From positions 62,001 to 126,000 of the forward strand of contig MEOA01000063.1 of NCBI GenBank assembly GCA_001768515.1: a stretch of 64,000 bases of DNA, read 5' to 3'. The notes under the pieces are model-generated. The model saw only the letters and a program-made list of their open reading frames with translations, made no database searches and was not told the origin of the DNA. The position numbers and the translations under genes are program-made. Shown here in pieces: positions 37,549 through 45,294 of this stretch (positions are counted from its first letter, which is position 1; the number at the start of each line of letters is the position of its first letter). This DNA is from Bacteroidetes bacterium GWE2_42_24. GTDB taxonomy: Bacteria > Bacteroidota > Bacteroidia > Bacteroidales > TTA-H9.

Positions 37549-37603
37549 ATCTACGGTTGATCTACGGTTGATCTACGGTTGATCTACGGTCCAGCTACGG
37601 TTG
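37549..37603. repeat. 11-bp tandem repeat, copy B (unit ATCTACGGTTG)
   Basis: Three exact ATCTACGGTTG units, a fourth ending GGTCC and a fifth, AGCTACGGTTG. Bases 37549-37593 are identical to 9828-9872. Upstream, TAACCGTACG (37535-37544) is shared exactly with copy A at the same distance, as is an AAT-CAAGC-AAAATCAA-like segment. It lies in a gene-poor gap, like copy A. Confidence 0.9.
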
Positions 37604-37847
37604 AACGGAAAGAATGGTGTATTTTTTTACGGTTTCTCAGCAGCATTTTTGATCGCATTGCATACTGATTGCGACAGTGTTTAAAAACCGTAGTCCGATT
37701 TTCGCGATTAGAAATGAAATTTAATAGGGTTCAACCTCCGGAGAAGTGTTTACACCTTCTATGGAAATGAATTCATCCGCTGATTATTCCGAATATGGAA
37801 ATCAGTTCAATAAGGTGTACCTGATCTGCATTAAGCAGGCAAGTGTT
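37604..37847. other. Intergenic between repeat copy B and the hydrolase gene
   Basis: About 240 bases; no gene recognised. The first 60 bases resemble those after copy A (AATGG followed by a T-rich segment), suggesting that the element extends beyond the tandem repeat. Confidence 0.35.
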
Positions 37848-38642
37848 TTATTTAGGAAGGTTCAGGCTGGTAATGAAGTCTGTTACTTGATGAAGGACGG
37901 TTTCTGCAGCCTGTAAGTGCGGAATGTGACCGCATTGTTCAATCATATGTGCTTTAAAGCTGCTTTTGACCAGGCCGGCAATATGGACAGCCTGCGCCTG
38001 AGTGCCGAAATGGTCGTCTGTTCCCTGAATGAACAGGATAGGTTTGTGAATTTGTTTCAGGTAGTTGTCCATTTCCCATGAAACTGCCCACGGGCTGAGC
38101 CAGGCACTAAGCCATTGGTCAACCAGTTTCGAGGTTCTGCTGCCATGATATTTTGACAAACGTTCGACGAAATCGGTGTCGGATGCCAGTTTTTGTGTTG
38201 CTTTAAGTCCAATGACAGAGATTTGTTCGATGATAACATGTGGCGCCATGCTGATGGCTCCTTCTATCTTCAGTTCGTTATTGGCGGCTGCCATCAGGGT
38301 GATGGTTGCTCCATCACTATGGCCAAGGAGAATGATGCTGCCCGTAATACCTGCCGACCTGAGTATAGCGGGAAGATACTGATCAGCCTCACGTTCGAGG
38401 TACCCTTCCTGAAAGCTGTCAGATAAATCGCCTGAAAGTCCATATCCGGGTCTGTCGTATGAAAAGACGGGTAAATGGGTGGCATTATGTAACTGTGAAG
38501 GGAAGTTTTTCCACATGGCTGTACAGCCTAGTCCTTCGTGAAGCAAAACAATCACGGGTGTTTTTTGTCCATCAGAAGGAGTCCCAAACCATCGGCTAAA
38601 CACGGTGATTCCGGGTAATGGATTCAGATATTGTTCATTCAT
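37848..38642 (-). CDS. Alpha/beta hydrolase
   Basis: 264 residues. The nucleophile elbow is GHSDG (LLGHSDGATITLMAAA), the acid lies in IQGTDDHFGTQ and the catalytic His in CGHIPHLQ. The oxyanion region is VLLHEGLGCTAMW. This is a soluble alpha/beta hydrolase, possibly an esterase or thioesterase. Its ATG overlaps the stop of the upstream NMO-like gene (ATGA), showing translational coupling, so it probably acts on the same acyl or aromatic-acid metabolites. Confidence 0.88.
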   Translation of the reverse strand: MNEQYLNPLPGITVFSRWFGTPSDGQKTPVIVLLHEGLGCTAMWKNFPSQLHNATHLPVFSYDRPGYGLSGDLSDSFQEGYLEREADQYLPAILRSAGITGSIILLGHSDGATITLMAAANNELKIEGAISMAPHVIIEQISVIGLKATQKLASDTDFVERLSKYHGSRTSKLVDQWLSAWLSPWAVSWEMDNYLKQIHKPILFIQGTDDHFGTQAQAVHIAGLVKSSFKAHMIEQCGHIPHLQAAETVLHQVTDFITSLNLPK

Positions 38643-39580
38643 ACCAGATTACAGAGTGAAGATTTGGCTTCATAAAATTCATTTTTCAGCCGCTCCATGA
38701 TTTCGCAAACAGGGGCAATACGGTCAATAGTGGCTGCAATCTGGCCGATTTCGAGTTCTCCGTTATTTATGTCTCCTTCAAACATCCCCTTTTTCGCGCG
38801 TCCGCGACCAAGTAATTCGCGCAGCTCATCGGGCGAAGCACCTGATCCTTCAAGCGCTCTGATCTTTTCGGAAAATTGATTTTTAAGCAGTCTGACGCCA
38901 CCAATTGACTTGAGCGACAACATAGTGTCACCCTCAGATGAGGCCAGGATTTGTTGTTTGAAGGCATCATGTGCTGATGATTCTGCAGATGCAGCGAATA
39001 ATGATCCTATTTGAACACCATTGGCTCCGAGTGCCATTGCCGCAAGTATAGCCTGACCAGTTCCGATGCCACCCGCCGCGAGTAATGGGATGGATAGGTG
39101 GGGGCGCAGTATTTGTAACAAAACCAGCGTAGTCGTTTCCTCGCTGCCATTGTGCCCGCCGGCTTCAAACCCTTCGGCGATCACGGCATCCACTCCGGCT
39201 TGCTGACTTTTTATCGCAAACTTCAGGTTTGAAACAACATGCATGACTTTAATGCCATGACTATGAAACAAGGGTGTATACTTTGCAGGACTTCCGGCAG
39301 AAGTAATAACGACTGGGATTTTCTGGCTGATAATGATTTGTATCAACTCATCTATCTGAGGGTACATCAGGGGCAGATTTACCCCGAACGGTTTGCTTGT
39401 GGCCTGACGACATTTGGCGATGTTATCGAGGAGAACTTCAGGGTGCATACTTCCGGCGCCAATGATACCAAGTCCACCTGCATTACTCACGGCTGATGCA
39501 AGGTGCCATCCGCTGCACCAAATCATGCCGCCCTGAACAACCGGGAATTGTATGGTTAATGTGTGACAAAAGTCGTTCAT
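38639..39580 (-). CDS. Nitronate monooxygenase/FabK-like FMN oxidoreductase
   Basis: 313 residues from the ATG at 39580; an in-frame TTG at 39604 would add eight. TIM-barrel FMN features are present: FPVVQGGMIWCSG, AVSNAGGLGIIGAG, VIAEGFEAGGHNG, LLAAGGIGTGQAILAAMALGANGVQIGSLFAA. The family covers 2-nitropropane dioxygenase/nitronate monooxygenase and the enoyl-ACP reductase FabK. In an acyl-CoA cluster, an enoyl-reductase role is possible, but the sequence does not decide. It is coupled to the downstream hydrolase by a 4-nt overlap. Confidence 0.88.
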   Translation of the reverse strand: MNDFCHTLTIQFPVVQGGMIWCSGWHLASAVSNAGGLGIIGAGSMHPEVLLDNIAKCRQATSKPFGVNLPLMYPQIDELIQIIISQKIPVVITSAGSPAKYTPLFHSHGIKVMHVVSNLKFAIKSQQAGVDAVIAEGFEAGGHNGSEETTTLVLLQILRPHLSIPLLAAGGIGTGQAILAAMALGANGVQIGSLFAASAESSAHDAFKQQILASSEGDTMLSLKSIGGVRLLKNQFSEKIRALEGSGASPDELRELLGRGRAKKGMFEGDINNGELEIGQIAATIDRIAPVCEIMERLKNEFYEAKSSLCNLV

Positions 39581-39723
39581 GATGTTTATGGAAATTATTT
39601 GCAAAGATAAACCATCCAGATTTGATCGCCGTCATCTATCCGGGAAATGCCTAAAAACAGCGAATCCCCACTTTTACGTGAGGATTAAGCCGAAATTATT
39701 CTTAGTTAAAACCAATTTATTCG

Positions 39724-39818
39724 AAAAAAAAGGCTGTTCCACTTGTTCTAACCTATTGTCTATGAGGAAAATGAAAAGATATGCCTTGGGGAACATATCG
39801 AAAAAATCCGGAACAGCC
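39724..39818 (-). ncRNA. Candidate structured small RNA, about 95 nt
   Basis: On the minus strand, a promoter (TTTG at 39857-39854, 21 nt, TACTTTTG at 39832-39825) is followed by GGCTGTTCC (39818-39810). About 70 nt later comes its complement GGAACAGCC (39740-39732), and immediately after it a run of eight T (39731-39724). An inner hairpin GATATG...CATATC lies between. The whole would fold as a closed RNA with an intrinsic terminator. It lies between the thiolase gene and the NMO-like gene; termination of the thiolase transcript is an alternative. No SRP or 6S signature was recognised. Confidence 0.55.
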
Positions 39819-39824
39819 TCGAGT

Positions 39825-39857
39825 CAAAAGTACTACTTTTTTTAAACGAAATACAAA
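39825..39857 (-). promoter_or_regulatory. Candidate promoter of the 95-nt RNA
   Basis: Minus-strand TTTG (39857-39854) and TACTTTTG (39832-39825) with 21 nt between. Predicted start near 39818, the first base of the lower stem. Confidence 0.5.
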
Positions 39858-39872
39858 TACGCAAAAAAAAAA

Positions 39873-41105
39873 TTAATTTTTTTTGTAAACAATTGCGACA
39901 ACTGTCACGTCATCACCACCCATGTTGATAGATAGCGCATGTTTTTTGCCTTTATTTACCATGATTTGAGCCTCTCCGGCATGGCCTGTAAGTTGCTCCC
40001 AAACAGTGACTGCCTGATGTACACCGGTAGCTCCGGTTGGATGTCCCCAACCCACCAAACCGCCGGTAGTATTGATAGGTAGTTTTCCATCACGTGCTGA
40101 ATGACCCGAAGCAATCCATTCAGCTCCTTTTCCATGGGGTGCCAGGCCGATGGCTTCAACGGTGAGTATTCCGGCTATCGAAAAGCAATCGTGCAGTTCG
40201 ATGGTGGCAAGCTGATCAATTGTGATTCCTGCATTGGCTAACGCTTTACGGACAGCAAGTTGAGTGGCTGCCAATATGGTGAGGTCGTCGGGTAATTTGG
40301 TTATATCGCGCTGCACCTGAGCAAAACTGATAACTTCAACTGCATCTTTCAAGGCAATGCCACTTCTTTTAAGTCCATCTTCTGACATAACGGCAATGCA
40401 ACTGGCACCATCACTTACTTTAGAACAGTCAAAAATGTTAAGGTTGTCAACAAACACTTTTCCATTGGGAGGTGTCATGGCGACGACTTCCAGATTGGCA
40501 GTGGTGTTATGGTATTCCTGTGCTGTGGGGCAAAGACGCGCGTTTTCAATAGCATTACGGTACCATCTTGCAAGACCTTTCCTGGTTTCGTCCCGGCCAA
40601 ATCTTTCAAAATAGGCACCGGCTCTGTTACTGAATTGCCCGGGAAAGAAATAGGCATGACCTTTCTTCCGATGCTGAAACCAACCGGCTCCGGCGAGGAC
40701 ATCGGCACCATATATGGCTTTTACTGTGTTCTGTACTTCTACACCCACCGCCAGCACTGTATCAGATGTTCCGGCTAAAATGCTTCTGAAGGCAGTGGTG
40801 AGAGCTACGCCGCCAGATGCACAGGCGGCTTCAACGCGGGTAGCGCTTTTACCTGCCAAATCGGGGTCAATCATAGGAATAAATCCGGCGAGATGGCCTT
40901 GCTTGTTGAAGCGGGAAGCCATGAAGTTTCCGATGACACTTTCGTCAACGTTTTGTGCACCGCCTATCTGTACAAGCGTTGCCTTGCCGGCTTCGGTGAT
41001 ATAATGCTCAAGTCCCGGGCGGGGTTTAGCAGGGTGAAACTCTTTTCGGCCGGAACCCAGTGAAATGGTGTTATAACCGGCGGTCATGTATATTTTTTTA
41101 TTCAT
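39873..41105 (-). CDS. SCP2-type thiolase (acetyl-CoA acyltransferase)
   Basis: 410 residues. The nucleophilic Cys95 is in EAACASGGVALTTAF. The second active-site motif is HDCF (about residue 303, ELHDCFSIAGILTVEAIGL), and GHPTGATG follows near 350. The usual CxG of classical thiolases near the C-terminus is replaced by NMGGDD, so this is the SCP2/SCPx-like subfamily. It catalyses thiolytic cleavage of 3-ketoacyl-CoA, or the reverse condensation. It lies 17 nt after 3-hydroxyacyl-CoA dehydrogenase in the operon with enoyl-CoA hydratase. Confidence 0.92.
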   Translation of the reverse strand: MNKKIYMTAGYNTISLGSGRKEFHPAKPRPGLEHYITEAGKATLVQIGGAQNVDESVIGNFMASRFNKQGHLAGFIPMIDPDLAGKSATRVEAACASGGVALTTAFRSILAGTSDTVLAVGVEVQNTVKAIYGADVLAGAGWFQHRKKGHAYFFPGQFSNRAGAYFERFGRDETRKGLARWYRNAIENARLCPTAQEYHNTTANLEVVAMTPPNGKVFVDNLNIFDCSKVSDGASCIAVMSEDGLKRSGIALKDAVEVISFAQVQRDITKLPDDLTILAATQLAVRKALANAGITIDQLATIELHDCFSIAGILTVEAIGLAPHGKGAEWIASGHSARDGKLPINTTGGLVGWGHPTGATGVHQAVTVWEQLTGHAGEAQIMVNKGKKHALSINMGGDDVTVVAIVYKKN

Positions 41106-41122
41106 ATTGTTTTTCTTCTGGA

Positions 41123-42454
41123 TTAATAAGTGTTAACCGGTCCGTGAGAATGGAAAAATCCTGTCATCATTACTGTATTAACATCATCAGTTGTGCCGGC
41201 TACACCATTGGCGACAAGCTCTCTGGCTACTCTTGCTGCATATTCGGCATATTCAATTGCAAGCCGGGCACCATTATCCTCACTGCTGCGAAGAGCGGCA
41301 TAATGGTTCAATAATTGCTGTTCGCGGTTTCCAATCCTCATCACCTGTTTCCATCCCATCCATTCTTTCGGAAGTTCGCCCAACCAGGCCTCGCAGGCTG
41401 GTGCAATTTCTGAGATAGCGAGGTATTCTTTGGTAGCGGGGTCAAAGACAGCAGTAATGGTCCCTTTTTGGTAACGGAAGATTCCGTCTTTTTGCGATCC
41501 ATCTGAATATTGACCGCCTTTTACATTCATCGAAAGCAATTCGTCAATAAACGTACTGTGTAGTCCGTTGCCGGGTATGAACCGGTTCATGACGCTGAGA
41601 ATATAACTGCAAACGTCTACGCCCACATAATCTGTCAGTTGGAAGATACCCATGGGCCTCACGAGGTAGTCGCGTGATACTTTATCGACGATGAAGATGG
41701 CTTGCGGGATGGTGAATTTTGTGGACAATTCATCCACTTTGGAGGCTGCAAACAACAGGTCGCGCATGAAATGGCCATTTCCGACAAAACCGGCAACATC
41801 GTTCGATCTCACGACAATTTTACGCAGTCGGGAAGCGAAATGCAGGCTGAATTCAGTTAATTCAGGCAGGGTGGCCGGAGCACTGATTAGTTCGGCCAGT
41901 TTTTGGATTGCAGGCGGGTTGTAGAAATGAAATCCAATGATTCTGCCACCAAGGTTGGCATTGTCGTTAAGGTAAGTGATAGGAATGGAGGATGTATTGG
42001 TTAAAAACCATGGCTTTACACTTGAATTTGAATCAATTTGTTTGAAAAGCCTGACTTTTAAGTCGGGATTTTCGCTGGCAGCCTCGAAAACGAGGTGAGC
42101 AGCATAAGCTGACTCTATTCGCGTAGTAAAGCTTACCTGTGCAAGAACATCCTGCACGTACTGTGCTATGATTTCTTCATTTTCAATCAGGTCTTCCCTG
42201 GTGGAATAAACCGACCTGAGCCATACAGTTTTCTTTTCGCCATTTTTTTGGGCCTGAACAGCCAGATATTTGCGAAGGCCTTTCAGAGCCTCAGCGCTAA
42301 GGTCAATTGCGTCGAGTAAAAATAATTTATCCTTGTTTTCCGGCAAGGTGCTTTGTTCGAACATTTCAAGAGCCGTTAGAAGCAGAATTCCGCTTCCCAT
42401 TTTGCCGGCAGCACCAAGCACCGCCACATGACTGAGTTTTTCGCTGTAATCCAT
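41123..42454 (-). CDS. 3-hydroxyacyl-CoA dehydrogenase
   Basis: 443 residues, longer than the usual 280-320 of the stand-alone enzyme and without a hydratase domain. The NAD site is VAVLGAAGKMGSGI (glycine-rich loop), followed by the conserved GFHFYNPP and the NDVAGFVGNG segment. The C-terminal half holds the helical dimerisation domains. It oxidises 3-hydroxyacyl-CoA to 3-ketoacyl-CoA, feeding the adjacent thiolase. It is 20 nt after the enoyl-CoA hydratase gene. Confidence 0.92.
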   Translation of the reverse strand: MDYSEKLSHVAVLGAAGKMGSGILLLTALEMFEQSTLPENKDKLFLLDAIDLSAEALKGLRKYLAVQAQKNGEKKTVWLRSVYSTREDLIENEEIIAQYVQDVLAQVSFTTRIESAYAAHLVFEAASENPDLKVRLFKQIDSNSSVKPWFLTNTSSIPITYLNDNANLGGRIIGFHFYNPPAIQKLAELISAPATLPELTEFSLHFASRLRKIVVRSNDVAGFVGNGHFMRDLLFAASKVDELSTKFTIPQAIFIVDKVSRDYLVRPMGIFQLTDYVGVDVCSYILSVMNRFIPGNGLHSTFIDELLSMNVKGGQYSDGSQKDGIFRYQKGTITAVFDPATKEYLAISEIAPACEAWLGELPKEWMGWKQVMRIGNREQQLLNHYAALRSSEDNGARLAIEYAEYAARVARELVANGVAGTTDDVNTVMMTGFFHSHGPVNTY

Positions 42455-42474
42455 AATATGTTATAGGTTTTTTA

Positions 42475-43248
42475 TTATTTCCAGTTAGGTTTTCTCTTTT
42501 CAAGAAATGCAGTCATCCCTTCGAGAGCCTCGGTTTCCTGACCAAAAAGACTTCCAAAAGCATCGCTCTCCAGCATCATGCCTTGCTCTGCTTCCATTCG
42601 GTTTCCTTCGACAGCAACCTTCTTGGCTTGTTTCACGGCAAGGGCTCCACGTTGAAGAATCATTCTGATGGTGGTGTTGACACCTTCTTCGAAAGCCTCA
42701 GATGCAAATAACTTTTGAACCAGACCGATGCGCAGTGCTTCCTGAGCTCCGATCATTTCGCCTGTTGTTAATAACCAAATTGCATTGGGTAGTCCCACAA
42801 TTCCAGACAATCTGATTGTTCCTCCAAATCCGGGTATCAGACCCAGGCTCACTTCCGGCTGGCCAAATTTCGCTGCTTCTGAGGCGATACGAAAATCACA
42901 TGCCATAGCCAGTTCCAGTCCTCCTCCAAGGGCGAAGCCGTTAATTGCTGCTATTACAGGGAAAGGCAGGTCGGCTATCCGTTGAAATGTTAATTGCCCG
43001 TCTCTTGAAAAGGCAGCTCCTTCTGCAGGAGAGAGGTGTTGCATTTGGGCGATGTCGGCGCCGGCTACAAAAGCCTTCCCTTTACCTTCAACAACCAATA
43101 CCCGCAAGGATTTATCGGCTTCAATTTCATTCAGGCAAAGATTCATCTCTTTAAATACACTTTTATTCAAGGCATTTAATGCCTCCGGACGATTAATTGA
43201 GAGCCTTCCAACTCCCCCTTCCGATAGATAGTTGATGTAATTATACAT
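42475..43248 (-). CDS. Enoyl-CoA hydratase/isomerase
   Basis: 257 residues of the crotonase family. Oxyanion-hole segments are KAFVAGADIAQM and INGFALGGGLELAMACDFRIAS; the catalytic Glu pair would be in the GLGGxEL-type regions LGLIPGFGGTIRLSGIVG and FGQPEVSLGL. It hydrates trans-2-enoyl-CoA to 3-hydroxyacyl-CoA. As the first gene of the unit, it lies directly behind the promoter facing the LacI-family regulator. Confidence 0.95.
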   Translation of the reverse strand: MYNYINYLSEGGVGRLSINRPEALNALNKSVFKEMNLCLNEIEADKSLRVLVVEGKGKAFVAGADIAQMQHLSPAEGAAFSRDGQLTFQRIADLPFPVIAAINGFALGGGLELAMACDFRIASEAAKFGQPEVSLGLIPGFGGTIRLSGIVGLPNAIWLLTTGEMIGAQEALRIGLVQKLFASEAFEEGVNTTIRMILQRGALAVKQAKKVAVEGNRMEAEQGMMLESDAFGSLFGQETEALEGMTAFLEKRKPNWK

Positions 43249-43280
43249 AGATTAGTCGATTGGAAATTATACAGAATCAA

Positions 43281-43311
43281 CAAATGTAGCCAACAATCGT
43301 TTTCAGCCAAC
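43281..43311 (-). promoter_or_regulatory. Promoter of the hydratase-dehydrogenase-thiolase operon
   Basis: Minus-strand GTTG (43311-43308), 19 nt, TACATTTG (43288-43281): a near-ideal Bacteroidota promoter, ending 33 nt before the hydratase ATG. Confidence 0.65.
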
Positions 43312-43635
43312 GGCAGAATATTGTTTTTCTAAAATTTCTAAATATTTGGTATCTGGTTGACATGACATTGTTGTTTTTTAAGATAAATTAAATGTCTGAA
43401 AATTAGTATAATGTGTATAGATAAAGGGTTTTTTTCAGTTTTTTGACATAAAAAGTGTTTGGTTTTTTCAAAGAATGTTACTTTTACATTGACATAACAT
43501 TTTGTTTAAGTTGATATAAGATTTTTAAAATCAGTTATTTAGAATCATAAATAATTAATTAAACGTTTTAGGAGATTATTAATTTGTTATGTTGTTTAAT
43601 TGCTTAATAGTTAGATATTTAAATAATATTCTACT
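43312..43635. other. Divergent regulatory region between the hydratase and LacI genes
   Basis: AT-rich, non-coding. It holds direct repeats TTGACATGACATT (43357), TTGACATAAAAAGTG (43443) and TTGACATAACATT (43489), and the palindrome TTAAACGTTTTA (43559-43570). Confidence 0.5.
43559..43570. promoter_or_regulatory. Candidate LacI-family operator
   Basis: TTAAACGTTTTA has the perfect core AAACGTTT with a central CpG, typical of LacI/GalR-family operators. It lies 65 nt before the regulator's GTG, which suits autoregulation. Confidence 0.4.
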
Positions 43636-44700
43636 GTGAAAAAGGTCGTGTTGAACGATATTGCAGTGAGTCTTGGTGTAAGTAAGGCTTTGGTTTCGAT
43701 GGTTTTAAATCACCAGGGTGATAAAAATGGAATTAGCAAGGCTACACAGGAGAAAGTCTGGTTAAAGGCCAGAGAGTTGAATTATATACCGAACCACATT
43801 GCCCGGGGGCTACGACTTGGCAAGAGTATGATGATCGGGTTGATTGTACCGGATATTGCCAATATTTTTTTTAGTCGTATTGCCCGGATTATCGAAGATA
43901 TCACAAACAAGGCAGGGTATAATCTCATCATCAGTAGTTCTGACGAGAATATTGAGCGTGAACTTCAACTAATCAGAAAATTCACTGAGCGGCAGGTTGA
44001 CGGGCTGATTGTGGCGACTACACAGTCAAATAAAACCGAGTTTTTACAGCTAAAACGCGATGGATTTCCAATTGTACTGATCGATAGAAGTCTTAATATC
44101 AATGATATTGATTATATCGGAGTCGATAATACCGCGGGTAGTTTTAACGCCGTTAACCATCTGATAGATGAGGGGTACCGGAAAATTGCGTTGCTTAAAC
44201 CAGGTCCATCTCATTTGAAGAACCTTCGGGATCGTGAAACTGGTTTTCGTAAAGCTTTAAAAAATGCCGGTATCCGAATCAATGAACGGTTTATCAGAGA
44301 GATCCCTTTCACCAATCTGGATGCGAAGGCAGAAGATGAACTGAAAGACTTGGTGAAGTTGGGTGCAGATGCCATATTTGCCATCAATAACCGGCTTGCT
44401 GTTTCTACCCTGCAATTTGCACGTAAGAATAATATTAATATACCGGAAGAACTGGGTTTAATAACTTTTGATGACCACGACCTGTTTGAAATTGGTCATC
44501 CTACTGTATCTGCTGTTTCTCAGCCTGTAGCTCAGATTGCTGAAGCTGCTGCAAATAAACTGCTTGATAAATTGCGTTTAAATAAACCCGAGACCCTTGT
44601 ACAACATTTTTTACTTTCTACTCAGTTTATTCCCAGGGAGTCATCAGCACATTTCAAGCATAAGGCTGAAGCTTCCTTGAAGTTGTTTGAAATTAATTAA
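43636..44700 (+). CDS. LacI/GalR-family transcriptional regulator
   Basis: 354 residues from a GTG start. The N-terminal helix-turn-helix and hinge read LNDIAVSLGVSKALVSMVLN and ARELNYIPNHIARGL. The effector domain follows: MIGLIVPDIANIFFSRIA, VDGLIVAT, the IVLIDRSL region and LGLITFDDHDLFEIGHPTVSAVSQP, a periplasmic-binding-protein fold. Position opposite the beta-oxidation operon suggests it controls that operon, although LacI-family effectors are more often sugars. Spacing to the T9SS gene downstream is short (20 nt). Confidence 0.95.
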   Translation: MKKVVLNDIAVSLGVSKALVSMVLNHQGDKNGISKATQEKVWLKARELNYIPNHIARGLRLGKSMMIGLIVPDIANIFFSRIARIIEDITNKAGYNLIISSSDENIERELQLIRKFTERQVDGLIVATTQSNKTEFLQLKRDGFPIVLIDRSLNINDIDYIGVDNTAGSFNAVNHLIDEGYRKIALLKPGPSHLKNLRDRETGFRKALKNAGIRINERFIREIPFTNLDAKAEDELKDLVKLGADAIFAINNRLAVSTLQFARKNNINIPEELGLITFDDHDLFEIGHPTVSAVSQPVAQIAEAAANKLLDKLRLNKPETLVQHFLLSTQFIPRESSAHFKHKAEASLKLFEIN

Positions 44701-44720
44701 AATTGAAAGTTATTTCAATC

Positions 44721-45278
44721 ATGAAACATTGCAATCATGCTGCTGCGGCTCTTCACCGAATAATCGCTGTTTTATTTGCTTTAGCCATCCTCCCGGTTGC
44801 GCACGCCAGTTTTGCTACTATAATCCCCGCTGCCGTAAAGGATAATCTGGGTCCCATTCTCAGATCGGAGTCTTTGCTTAAAGACGATCATCTCCCTGTT
44901 GCCAGTCAGCCGGTTCATTTGGTTAAATTGATCCGACAACCCGGATCAGCAAGTTATCACGCTCTCTGTTGCCCTGTTACACTGGAGGAAAGCCAGTCAC
45001 TGGCAGTGGTAGCTGAATCCATTGAATCCAAAGATGATTCTGTGCTTCAGTTGTCAGATGTGACAGTTTATCCCAATCCGGCATCCGATTATCTGATCGT
45101 CAAAAATGGACACAAGGCTAATCTATATTTGTTTACGAGTATGGGAAAGCAGGTGTATTTCAGCACTGTGAACCATGAGGATCCGATTGATATTACAGGG
45201 GTTCCCTGTGGCTGCTACACCCTTAAACTTGAATTAGGCAACAAATTCAGAAGTCTTCAATTGCAGGTTCGAAGATAA
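44721..45278 (+). CDS. Small exported protein with T9SS type A sorting domain
   Basis: About 185 residues from the ATG at 44721; an in-frame TTG at 44703 is less likely. A signal peptide (IIAVLFALAILPVAHA) is followed by about 80 residues of unrecognised sequence and a type A sorting domain: VTVYPNPASDYLIVKNG, LYLFTSMGKQVYF and GCYTLKLELGNKFRSLQLQVRR. The passenger is too short for an enzyme domain. It follows the LacI-family gene by 20 nt and is convergent with hydE. Confidence 0.8.
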   Translation: MKHCNHAAAALHRIIAVLFALAILPVAHASFATIIPAAVKDNLGPILRSESLLKDDHLPVASQPVHLVKLIRQPGSASYHALCCPVTLEESQSLAVVAESIESKDDSVLQLSDVTVYPNPASDYLIVKNGHKANLYLFTSMGKQVYFSTVNHEDPIDITGVPCGCYTLKLELGNKFRSLQLQVRR

Positions 45279-45294
45279 TCGCGACTCCATATTC

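Noticed and set aside
39724..39818. SRP (4.5S) RNA or 6S RNA as identity of the 95-nt candidate
   Set aside because: No GGAA tetraloop with the SRP asymmetric loop, and it is too short and lacks a large central bubble for 6S RNA.
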